11,662 nucleotides of DNA from Myxococcales bacterium (lineage in GTDB: Bacteria > Myxococcota > Polyangia > Fen-1088): the NCBI GenBank assembly GCA_003155465.1, contig PMCR01000129.1, forward strand, positions 1-11,662, read 5' to 3'. The first letter of the stretch is position 1; each line of letters begins with the position of its first letter. A program made the translations under genes and the position numbers. A model generated the notes under the pieces. It had not been told where the DNA came from. It saw only the letters and a list, made by a program, of their open reading frames with translations, and ran no database searches. Shown here piece after piece: positions 4,843-11,108 of this stretch.

Positions 4843-6213
4843 ATGAAGCGAGGCAGTTTCATTCTCTTGGTTCTCTCTGTCGGATGTGGGCCGCACTTCG
4901 AAAACGGCAAGACCCAATGCTCCGACCAACGCGAATGCCCGAGCGGTTTCGTTTGCGGCAGCAATGGGACTAGCTATGTCTGCTTTGACAACAGCATAGT
5001 TAGATGTCCAAGTGGCTACTTCTACTGTGCCCAGTCGGCATCCTGCGCAACCTCGCTTGCCGCGTGTTCAACCCCCCCGGGAGGCTCCGGTGGGACTGGC
5101 GGCAGGACCGGTGGACCAGCCGGTGGCTCCACCGGCACCCGCGCTGACGCGGGCGTGGCCTGTACTGACCCGGCGTTTCCGGTTCGCTGCGATGCCACGG
5201 GAACCTACCCCGGCGGGTGCTGGGCTACAGGGGTGGTGTGCTCCACCATCGCAAACTGCAGCACGAACGGGTTGCCGGACTACACGGCGTGCGGCACTGT
5301 AGGCTATCATCCCGACTGCACCGGCACATGCGTGCCTAGTTCAGTCGTGCGCGACGGAGGGATCAGCACCCGGGCTGACGCGGGCACCTGCACCGACCCG
5401 GACAATCCAATCTACTGCGCTGCCATTGGAACTTTCCCAGGCGGATGCTGGGCGTCGGGGGTGGTGTGCTCCACCATCGTGAACTGCGGTACGAGCGCGG
5501 CACCGGAATACTCAGCCTGTGGCACTGCAGGCTATCACCCCGACTGCACCGGCACCAAGTGCCTCCCCAACGTCGGTGCTGACGCGGGCGTGTCGACCTG
5601 CCCGACGCCTGCGGCTGGCGGCACCTGCAATGTCTTTCCGGCCTGCGGCTGCCCGACCGGACAGGCCTGCTCCCCCAACACGCAAGCTACGGGGCTGAAG
5701 TGTGTCCCGGCCGGCAGCTTGGGGGAAGGCGCGGACTGCACGAGTGGAGAGTGCGCAAGCGGCTTCGGATGTTTCGGAGATGTCTGCAAGAGATACTGTC
5801 AGTTAGATTCTGACTGTCCTGCGGTCGATTCTGCCCACTCTTGTGTCCAAACTAATTGGTCCCCCGGCGTGGAGATGCTGGGTGTATTGGTGTGCGTCAG
5901 CGTGTGTGATCCAGTTTCCCCCCAGAATCCTCGTAGCCCACTGTCGGCCTGTCCCGTGGGATTCGGATGCAGCTCGTGGGGCACGTCCCTTCCCGGAGCC
6001 ACCGACTGCGAGCCACAGTCGGGCACCGGGATCACCGGCTCGGCTTGCTCCACGGATGGCGATTGCGTGCCCGGGTACTACTGCAGCAACGGGAACGTTT
6101 GCGTGAAGTACTGCTACACGGTTGCCGATTGCCCGACGGGCACGACGTGCGTTTCCTTCTCCACGCCGAACTACGCTGGTACCACCCAGGTCAACCACTG
6201 CCACTCCCCGTAG
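4843..6213 (+). CDS. Cys-rich lipoprotein with duplicated module
   Basis: This 456-residue predicted lipoprotein has a short signal peptide (residues 1-14) ending in LSVG before C15. A Cys-rich segment (26-75) and a GGSGGTGGRTGG linker (about 80-99) follow. Then come two copies of one module, C107-C163 and C183-C240, each with a TDP-x-x-P start, PGGCWA(T/S)GVVCSTI, and GYHPDCTGT, and each preceded by a TRADAG linker. The rest (253-456) has repeated C-x-C-x-x-C patterns such as CSTDGDCVPGYYCSNGNVC, resembling the Dickkopf/EB-like cysteine repeats of many myxobacterial surface proteins. The start is supported by AGGGGG about eight bases upstream. It follows the TPR gene by 18 bases. The cysteines should form disulfides outside the cytoplasm. 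The function is unknown; adhesion or ligand binding at the outer surface is only inferred. Confidence 0.8.
   Translation: MKRGSFILLVLSVGCGPHFENGKTQCSDQRECPSGFVCGSNGTSYVCFDNSIVRCPSGYFYCAQSASCATSLAACSTPPGGSGGTGGRTGGPAGGSTGTRADAGVACTDPAFPVRCDATGTYPGGCWATGVVCSTIANCSTNGLPDYTACGTVGYHPDCTGTCVPSSVVRDGGISTRADAGTCTDPDNPIYCAAIGTFPGGCWASGVVCSTIVNCGTSAAPEYSACGTAGYHPDCTGTKCLPNVGADAGVSTCPTPAAGGTCNVFPACGCPTGQACSPNTQATGLKCVPAGSLGEGADCTSGECASGFGCFGDVCKRYCQLDSDCPAVDSAHSCVQTNWSPGVEMLGVLVCVSVCDPVSPQNPRSPLSACPVGFGCSSWGTSLPGATDCEPQSGTGITGSACSTDGDCVPGYYCSNGNVCVKYCYTVADCPTGTTCVSFSTPNYAGTTQVNHCHSP
5161..5562 (+). repeat. 228-base tandem duplication inside the Cys-rich lipoprotein gene
   Basis: Module A (5161-5331) and module B (5389-5562) start 228 bases apart and are closely similar at the DNA level, sharing for example GGGGTGGTGTGCTCCACCAT. 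The repeat unit includes the TRADAG linker, so a segment of about 76 codons was copied in frame. Differences are mostly conservative codon changes, with all module cysteines kept (module B has one extra residue before its last Cys). This indicates a fairly recent duplication under selection. Confidence 0.85.
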
Positions 6214-6278
6214 CGACTCATCCGCCGCGCAGGTTGCGCTCGGCGTGGGCGAGGCTCTCGACCAGCGTCAGACTCCAA

Positions 6279-6791
6279 CTACCGCCGTCGCCACGCCACG
6301 CCACGCGTGTCGCTGTCGTAGGGCGAGCTGGCGTCGATGCGCATTGGCGGAGCCGGGGCCAAGCGGGCAGAGGGCGGCGCGAGTGCCTTGGCGATCGCGG
6401 GCCCGAGCCTTCTCCAGAAATCCTTCTTCAACAAACCCGCCAACTTTTCCCTGTACGCCGCGATTTCCCAACGCCCCACCACCGAGCCATCGACGCCCTG
6501 CCAGACAAGGAACGTCATCGCCAGACGCTTGCCTTTCTGCTCGATGTCGGCAACGACAAAGGCCTTCAGCTCGCGATCGCGCGCGATCTGGGGATATTGT
6601 CCGGTGCCCCACACGGCCGGGATAGACGTCAAGACGGCAAAGCCATGGTTGGCCACGATGCGCGCCACGTGATTGCGCACAAGTCTGCTGTCCGCGTCGG
6701 GGCCGCTGAACGGCTGCACTGCCACGCGCGGCCCAGCCCAGGCCAGGGGGCCGGCCAGAAAGACGACCACGGCTGTCAAAAGACGCAGCAT
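6279..6791 (-). CDS. Small exported protein, hypothetical
   Basis: This 170-residue protein has a signal peptide (residues 1-19, MLRLLTAVVVFLAGPLAWA). The mature part begins GPRVAVQPFSGPDADSRLVRNHVARIV, the 'VAV-x-PF-x-G' opening strand and following helix seen in periplasmic proteins of the TolB-N/FlgO-like sort. Next come ELKAFVVADIEQKGKRLAMTFLVW and GSVVGRWEI, alternating strands typical of these small domains, and then a helix (AYREKLAGLLKKDFWRRLGPAIAKAL). Similar 'VAVLPF ... VEGKV-x-KKGKKLTL' proteins are frequent in Myxococcota and have no known function. The ATG at 6791 is chosen because the signal peptide starts there; the open frame continues upstream without likely coding. It converges with the lipoprotein gene (65-base gap) and diverges from the glycine-zipper gene. 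Confidence 0.7.
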   Translation of the reverse strand: MLRLLTAVVVFLAGPLAWAGPRVAVQPFSGPDADSRLVRNHVARIVANHGFAVLTSIPAVWGTGQYPQIARDRELKAFVVADIEQKGKRLAMTFLVWQGVDGSVVGRWEIAAYREKLAGLLKKDFWRRLGPAIAKALAPPSARLAPAPPMRIDASSPYDSDTRGVAWRRR

Positions 6792-6845
6792 GGCGCCTAT
6801 GGTCGCCCAAGTCGGGGGTGGAAAGCAATTCCGGCGGCGGTAGGA

Positions 6846-6862
6846 TTGGCCCAGAAGATGCT
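6846..6862 (+). promoter_or_regulatory. Sigma-54-like promoter before the glycine-zipper gene
   Basis: TTGGCCCAGAAGATGCT has GG and GC separated by exactly ten bases, as in the -24/-12 consensus TTGGCAC-N4-TTGCW; 'TTGGC-C' and 'TGCT' match well. A start near 6873 would give a leader of about 42 bases. Myxobacteria use sigma-54 widely, but no enhancer-binding site was identified here, so this rests on the motif alone. Confidence 0.3.
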
Positions 6863-6914
6863 GTGGGAGTGGATCAAGCCTGCGTTGATCTTCCAAACGC
6901 ATCGGGGGTTCGCC

Positions 6915-7343
6915 ATGAAGACTCTTCGCCGCATCGCCTTCGTTCTGTTGGTTGCCGTGATACCGGCGTGTGCCACGGAAAGCACGTCCTATTCCACCTG
7001 GGGCGAGCCCCAAGGCCCGCCAGAATGGGTGCGTTACGGCACCGTCACAACGATTCGCGAGGTCATTCAGCGTCGCGAGGGCAATCCAGCGGGCGGCGCT
7101 CTCGCGGGAGCCATCATCGGCGGGATCCTGGGCGGTGGCCGCGGCCCAGGCGCCCTTTTTGGCGCGATGGGTGGCGCAGCCGTGGGCGCTGCAGCCAGCT
7201 CCGGTTCCTCGGAGCACAGAAGCTACGAGGTATGGGTCCGCTTCCAAGATGGCGGCTACCAGTCCTTCTGGTACGCCGGCTACCCGCCCTTCCGCCCAGG
7301 CGAAGCCGTGGCGCTCACGCCACACGGGCTGTACCCCGCGTGA
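6915..7343 (+). CDS. Glycine-zipper lipoprotein
   Basis: This 142-residue envelope protein has a lipoprotein signal (MKTLRRIAFVLLVAVIPAC, lipobox I-P-A before C19). Residues about 38-56 form a strand/helix (VRYGTVTTIREVIQRREGN). Residues 60-93 are a glycine zipper (GGALAGAIIGGILGGG, then GALFGAMGGAAVGAAA), two Gly-spaced hydrophobic helices that should pack in or against a membrane. The end (YEVWVRFQDGGYQSFWYAG ... FRPGEAVALTPHGL) is a small beta domain like that of SlyB/Pcp-type outer-membrane lipoproteins. This matches the 'glycine zipper 2TM' family in order and length. Members help keep the outer membrane intact, but the specific role here is not known. The ATG at 6915 has only a G-rich stretch (GGGGG) before it as ribosome site. 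It diverges from the exported protein at 6791 across a 123-base spacer. Confidence 0.8.
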   Translation: MKTLRRIAFVLLVAVIPACATESTSYSTWGEPQGPPEWVRYGTVTTIREVIQRREGNPAGGALAGAIIGGILGGGRGPGALFGAMGGAAVGAAASSGSSEHRSYEVWVRFQDGGYQSFWYAGYPPFRPGEAVALTPHGLYPA

Positions 7344-7350
7344 AATACGG

Positions 7351-7599
7351 TCACGGCCCCCGCAGCAGGCCGTAGAGAGCGTCGAGTTCGCGTTGGACGT
7401 TGTGCAGATGCGGTGGAAAGCGCACCCGTCCGCGTCGCAGCGACAGCACGACGCCGGCTGCCTGCGCGCGCGTGACGAAGGCTTCGGCCGCCTCGCGCGG
7501 CGGAGCAAAGGTCAAGATGCCAGCCCGATGCGACGCCGCCGGCCGTGAATCGCAGCCCAGTGCACACAGTTCGCCTTCCAGTGACGCCAGCCAGGTCAT
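7351..7599 (-). pseudogene. C-terminal remnant of a class-V aminotransferase
   Basis: The open minus-strand frame (up to about 7677) encodes, from M at 7599, a C-terminal domain of class-V PLP aminotransferases / cysteine-desulfurase-like enzymes. The signs are LEGELCALG, SHRAGILTF, GVVLSLRRGRVRFPPHLHN and RELDALYGLL, which line up with the family pattern R-(A/S)-GI-V/L-(S/T)-F ... GI/V-V-(V/L)-S-x-R-x-G-x-(L/V)-R-x-(S/P)-PH-x-(Y/H)-N ... (E/D)-I/L-D-x-L. The PLP-binding large domain with its catalytic Lys, about 290 residues in the family, is absent. Upstream (7600-7826) I see no match to it in any frame, only the end of the GH44 gene beyond. So it is a decayed fragment or the product of a rearrangement. 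Whether anything is translated is unknown. It ends 7 bases from the convergent glycine-zipper gene. Confidence 0.6.
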
Positions 7600-7826
7600 G
7601 AGGCTAATGGATCTCACCGTCCGGCTTCGGCCCCAGGCGGTGGTCGGGCACTCGCTGGAGCGGCCACCGGGAACCACGGGGCTGGCGACCGTGCCGCTTG
7701 CGGGACTTGCGGCCTACTGGCAAAGGCTGCAAGGGCGTGGCGTGGAAGCCCGTGCCGTAGATGCACGCCATCGCCCTCGTCGGGTATCGCCGTAGCCAGG
7801 GCCTACAGATCGTCGCCCGCGTCGAG
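7600..7826. other. Spacer between aminotransferase remnant and GH44 gene
   Basis: These 227 bases continue the remnant's open frame up to about 7677 (VVPGGRSSECPTTAWGRSRTVRS). All three minus-strand frames were read, and none gave a recognisable domain or the missing part of the aminotransferase. No obvious terminator for the GH44 gene is seen. Confidence 0.5.
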
Positions 7827-9851
7827 CTAGTCTGGCGCGTCAGCCGCGGCGTCGAGGCTGCTGATCTCCGCGTCGATGCCGAAGGGCTCAGCATCAGCGG
7901 GCAGAGGGGCGTCGACAGAAACTCTGCCGTCGACCGGCGTTTGGGTGTCGGCGGAAATTCTGGCATCGGCAGCTCTCGGAGCACCCGCCTGCGCGCCAGC
8001 GTCAGTGACCGTGCCGCTCGCGCCGGCCGGCGGAATCGCGCTGGTTCCCTGGGACCAGCTGGTCGCCGCCAGCGTGCCGTCAAAGACCAGGATGGAAACC
8101 GAACGGGGAGGCATGGCGTACTCGAAGGCATTGCTGCTGGTCTTGGCGAGATCCGGCGCGGGTTGGATCGCAGACGACGTGCCACTTAGCACGTACACCT
8201 TCGCCTTGTTGAAGGTGGCAGGGTGTGTGAGTTTGATGCCGGCCTTGACCGGGACGTCATTCTTCTTGTTGATGGCCACGACCACCACATGGCCCGGATT
8301 GGTCGACACCAGGCTGGCGTAGACCGAGGTATTTGCGGTGTCGCTGTTGCTGGTGGCGATTCCAATGTCTCCAAATTCGCCTGACTGACCATCATAGTTG
8401 CGGTAGGTTTTGACGCCAGCGACGGTGAAAGGTTCCGAGGGGGACATCCACCAGATGTTCGCCAGGGACACGCCCTCGCGGCCAAAGATCCCGAGGACAT
8501 CCGCCGTGGCAATGGCACCAGTGATGTCGCCTCCGCCGCCGTAGTTCCATTCTGTGAACGCCAGCTTTGTGCCAGGATAGCCGGCCTGGATCTTCGCCAT
8601 CACGCGGGGAATGAGCGCGATGGGCTCGCCCAGACTTCCCGTGATCCAGCTTGTTTCGAAGTAGGTGGGATCCCAAAGTGAGCGCGGCGCCTGCATCCGT
8701 GCATCTTGCCAAACCGCGATGTCATCCGCCGTGGTGGGCGCCTTTTGCGGCATAACGATGCGAAAGGTGCTCCCCTTGGCCTCTGGGTACCAGTGCAAAT
8801 CCAGGTAGTCGATCAGTCGACGGCCTTGCGCAGCTTCCGCGGCCTTCATCTCGGTCAGAAAGTAGTCCCAGAACTGTCCCTTGCCTGCCCCGTCCGGCGC
8901 ATTCTGCAGGGTCACAAAGCCATTCCATCCGTAGCTCACGAAGCCGAGAATGGGGGCTGCTGGCCACGCGTCCTTGATGGCGCCTGAAAACCTTGTGGTG
9001 CGTTCGACCAGTTCCGCGTAGGTCGTCGCGGCGGGGTGGATACGCGCGTGGGTGCTTTTCCAGAGGTCGGGCTCGTTGTCGAGCGAGAAGATCACCGGGG
9101 TTTCTTGGTGGTGATTCTTCACCCAGGAAACGAATTCATCCTGGTAGACGGAATCGTCTGTGGTGTCGGGCGTGTCGGACCACGGGGCGCCCTTGGCAGC
9201 CACGTTCTTCTTGAAGCGCGCGCTCAGGTAGTCGTATCCGCCGCCGTCGCCGGCACCGCCGTCCACACCTGCAGGGGGCGTGGCCACGTCGCCGGAGGGC
9301 GACTTGTCGGCAGCGACGTAGTCGCCGATGGGCACCGTGATCACGCTGCTGGTCGGCGGCCCCATCGCGCTGGCTTGGGTGAGGGTCGTGTTGGCGACAT
9401 CCCCGGGGGTGTTCGACGAACTTAGGTAGCCGTCGCTCTGGTTGTGATAATCGTTGCCAGCGTTCGACGCGTTGTTTTCCCAGTTGTAGGCCGACGAGCG
9501 ATTCCCGCCGAAACGCACATTCCCGGCGCGCATGGACGGGTCGAGTTTGGCTCCCGGTACGGGCGCGTTGACGCCGTAGATCGCGGGCGAGATCGTCCAC
9601 AAACCGTGAACGGCATCGGTCTGCACCGTGAACACCACATCGGTCGCGGGCAACGCGCCGGGCGTCACGGGCGCGCCAAGGGTCGGCACAAATCCTGTCG
9701 CTGGTCCAGCAGGGACTGGCGGGGCCTCCGGGGCGGGTGTCGTGGAGGTTCCGGAACATGCCGCCATCAACATCAGGGCAGGCAGTGACAGACAGCAGCG
9801 GTGGATCTGTTGGCGGCGAACGGGAAGGAGGCAGATGACATCGTTTTCCAT
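7827..9851 (-). CDS. GH44 endoglucanase/xyloglucanase, predicted lipoprotein
   Basis: This 674-residue secreted glycoside hydrolase of family 44 should cut beta-1,4-glucan backbones such as xyloglucan, cellulose or glucomannan outside the cell. A short lipoprotein-like signal ends LMLMAAC (C32), followed by a Pro/Ala linker. The catalytic domain starts near residue 75 and carries NVRFGGNRSSAYNWENN (about 111-127), a GH44 hallmark. It also carries SLDNEPDLW with acid/base E260 and LAFTEWNYGG with nucleophile E434. Their spacing of 174 residues agrees with the GH44 pair Glu186/Glu359 known in clostridial Cel44A. A beta-sandwich follows (about 500-595). Residues 605-674 form an Asp/Ala-rich tail (ADARISADTQTPVDGRVSVD and onward) without a MYXO-CTERM signal. 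The ATG at 9851 lacks a clear Shine-Dalgarno. The gene is flanked by two gene remnants, so it sits in a rearranged segment. Confidence 0.9.
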   Translation of the reverse strand: MENDVICLLPVRRQQIHRCCLSLPALMLMAACSGTSTTPAPEAPPVPAGPATGFVPTLGAPVTPGALPATDVVFTVQTDAVHGLWTISPAIYGVNAPVPGAKLDPSMRAGNVRFGGNRSSAYNWENNASNAGNDYHNQSDGYLSSSNTPGDVANTTLTQASAMGPPTSSVITVPIGDYVAADKSPSGDVATPPAGVDGGAGDGGGYDYLSARFKKNVAAKGAPWSDTPDTTDDSVYQDEFVSWVKNHHQETPVIFSLDNEPDLWKSTHARIHPAATTYAELVERTTRFSGAIKDAWPAAPILGFVSYGWNGFVTLQNAPDGAGKGQFWDYFLTEMKAAEAAQGRRLIDYLDLHWYPEAKGSTFRIVMPQKAPTTADDIAVWQDARMQAPRSLWDPTYFETSWITGSLGEPIALIPRVMAKIQAGYPGTKLAFTEWNYGGGGDITGAIATADVLGIFGREGVSLANIWWMSPSEPFTVAGVKTYRNYDGQSGEFGDIGIATSNSDTANTSVYASLVSTNPGHVVVVAINKKNDVPVKAGIKLTHPATFNKAKVYVLSGTSSAIQPAPDLAKTSSNAFEYAMPPRSVSILVFDGTLAATSWSQGTSAIPPAGASGTVTDAGAQAGAPRAADARISADTQTPVDGRVSVDAPLPADAEPFGIDAEISSLDAAADAPD

Positions 9852-9902
9852 TTGTGAGTAAGAGTCGCGGGCCAGCGTGCACGGGTCAGCTTTCGCTTCC
9901 CA

Positions 9903-9986
9903 TCATGGCCGGGCCGTGCGCAGGACAAGGTAGTTGATCGCGCGCGCGATCATGGCGATGAGGAACTGAAGCGTCGCCGGCAGCAT
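9903..9986 (-). pseudogene. Remnant of an integrase/transposase-type protein start
   Basis: On the minus strand a 27-codon frame starting at 9986 reads MLPATLQFLIAMIARAIN and ends in a stop after RTARP. The first 18 residues resemble the N-terminus of a large family of integrase-core/transposase-associated proteins, whose members begin much like ML-PA-x-F-LI-AMIA-A-IN-R. The match is short and from memory of the family. The body of the protein is missing and the frame ends almost at once, so this is at most a decayed insertion-element fragment. It lies in the 252-base gap between the GH44 gene and the epimerase gene. Confidence 0.4.
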
Positions 9987-10103
9987 TGGTCGCCAAGTTG
10001 CCTGCTCCGACCCGCTCTTCCAAGCGGCTCATCTTCGCGGATTCATGCGAGAATTCCCACGACGAGTTTCTGAACACCGCGGGCCCGTAACGACAAGCCG
10101 TGG
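9987..10103. other. Intergenic sequence between epimerase gene and transposase remnant
   Basis: These 117 bases lie downstream of the epimerase stop. They may include more of the decayed element, but no recognisable reading frame, promoter or terminator was found. The GC-palindrome CGGGCCCG (about 10081-10088) is the only notable structure. Confidence 0.4.
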
Positions 10104-11108
10104 CTACTTCGCGAACGCGCCTTTGCCCAGTGCATTCTCCCGGATGTAGCGAATGGTGTCGAAAATGGTGTCGCTCGCCTCGCGCGGGGCGAAGCCCAGT
10201 TCGCGCTTGGCCTTGGCGCTGTCGAAGTACCAGAAGTAGGTGGCCATGTCGACGCTGGCCGGCTCGATCGGGCTGGTGCGGCCGACAGCCTTGAAGAGGG
10301 CCGTTTGCGCCTGGGCGGCCAGCACCGACCAGCGGCCGCGCGCCTTCAATCGCGGGTGGTACTCCTTGCTCGCGCGTTCGATGCGGTCGAAGTACTCGGC
10401 AAAGGTCATGTTGTGGCCACCCAGCAGATAGCGCTCGCCATGGCGGCCCTTGTCCATGGCCACCGGAATGATGGCCGCCACGTCGCGCGCGTCCACGAAG
10501 TTCAGCCCGCCGGGCGGCACAAGCTTGACGTCGCCGGCAAGAAAAGACAGCACGTCGCGCGTGGACCCCATGCGCACATCGCCTGGGCCGAGCAGCAGAC
10601 TCGGGTTCACCGTGACGAGCTCGATGCGGTCCCCGCAGATATGCTGCGCTGTCTGCTCCTGGTACAGCTTGCTGGTGTAGTAGGGCCAGCGAGAAACCAG
10701 CTCCAGCGGTGTGGGCGAGTCCTCGTCCGGCATCTCGTCTGCGCGCTTGGAAACCGCAACCGTGCCACTGGTGGAAACCATGAGGATCCGCTTGACCACG
10801 GCCTGCAGCGCGGCCTCACACAGAAGGCGCGTGCCGTGCACGTGAACCTGGAACATACGGTGGCCGTCGGCAGGCTTGCGCGAGACGAAGCCGGCCAGAT
10901 GGTACACGTGGCTCACGCCCTCCAGCACCCGCGCCACATCAGCTGGGTTCAGAATCGACCCAACCACAACCTCGACGCCCAGGCTGGTGAACTCCGGGGC
11001 AGGCGCCACCGCCAGCACGCGCAACTGCCGGGGGTCGAAGCGCTGGCACAGCCCTTCCACCAACGGTGATCCCAGAAAGCCCGGAGCGCCTGTGACCAGG
11101 ATCTTCAT
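10104..11108 (-). CDS. NAD(P)-dependent epimerase/dehydratase (extended SDR)
   Basis: This 334-residue enzyme belongs to the extended short-chain dehydrogenases. The N-terminus has the dinucleotide-binding motif TGAPGFLG (G7, G10, G13) after a first beta strand (MKILV). HLAG (70-73), VSTSGTV (111-117) and the catalytic Y143-x-x-x-K147 (YYTSK) follow. NPSLLLGPGD (168-177), NFVDARDVA and GERYLLGG resemble the hopanoid-associated epimerase (HpnA) and 3-beta-HSD/dihydroflavonol-reductase-like group; the exact substrate cannot be read from the sequence. The start at 11108 overlaps the stop of the upstream acyltransferase as ATGA, so translation is probably coupled. This supports a role in modifying a lipid, sterol or fatty-acyl intermediate rather than a sugar nucleotide, but that is inferred. 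The family is clear, the substrate is not. Confidence 0.85.
   Translation of the reverse strand: MKILVTGAPGFLGSPLVEGLCQRFDPRQLRVLAVAPAPEFTSLGVEVVVGSILNPADVARVLEGVSHVYHLAGFVSRKPADGHRMFQVHVHGTRLLCEAALQAVVKRILMVSTSGTVAVSKRADEMPDEDSPTPLELVSRWPYYTSKLYQEQTAQHICGDRIELVTVNPSLLLGPGDVRMGSTRDVLSFLAGDVKLVPPGGLNFVDARDVAAIIPVAMDKGRHGERYLLGGHNMTFAEYFDRIERASKEYHPRLKARGRWSVLAAQAQTALFKAVGRTSPIEPASVDMATYFWYFDSAKAKRELGFAPREASDTIFDTIRYIRENALGKGAFAK
11105..11108 (-). promoter_or_regulatory. ATGA stop/start overlap coupling acyltransferase and epimerase
   Basis: On the minus strand ATGA contains both the ATG of the epimerase and the TGA of the acyltransferase. Such overlaps usually mean reinitiation by the same ribosome, so the two proteins are likely made together. 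The epimerase has only a weak own ribosome site (AAGAG). Confidence 0.8.

Noticed and set aside
6227..6239. Short hairpin GCGCA-GGT-TGCGC between the convergent lipoprotein and exported-protein genes
   Set aside because: The stem has only five pairs and no T-run on either strand. It could aid termination, but the evidence is too weak to list.
5967..6914. Upstream extension of the glycine-zipper frame
   Set aside because: It overlaps the Cys-rich gene and the antisense exported-protein gene, and the lipoprotein signal begins at 6915.
6792..7508. N-terminal extension of the small exported protein to 7508
   Set aside because: The extension lies antisense to the glycine-zipper gene and would bury a clear signal peptide starting at 6791.
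9136..9882. Minus-strand frame of 248 codons within the GH44 gene
   Set aside because: Out of frame with the clearly recognised GH44 catalytic domain; the translation is Arg-rich without motifs.
9935..9952. 18-base perfect palindrome TGATCGCGCGCGCGATCA
   Set aside because: It coincides with codons for M-I-A-R-A-I-N in the transposase-like remnant and is built from alternating CG, so chance and coding constraint explain it.
10305..11069. Plus-strand frame of 254 codons opposite the epimerase
   Set aside because: Antisense shadow of a well-supported SDR gene; no signal peptide or domain is visible.
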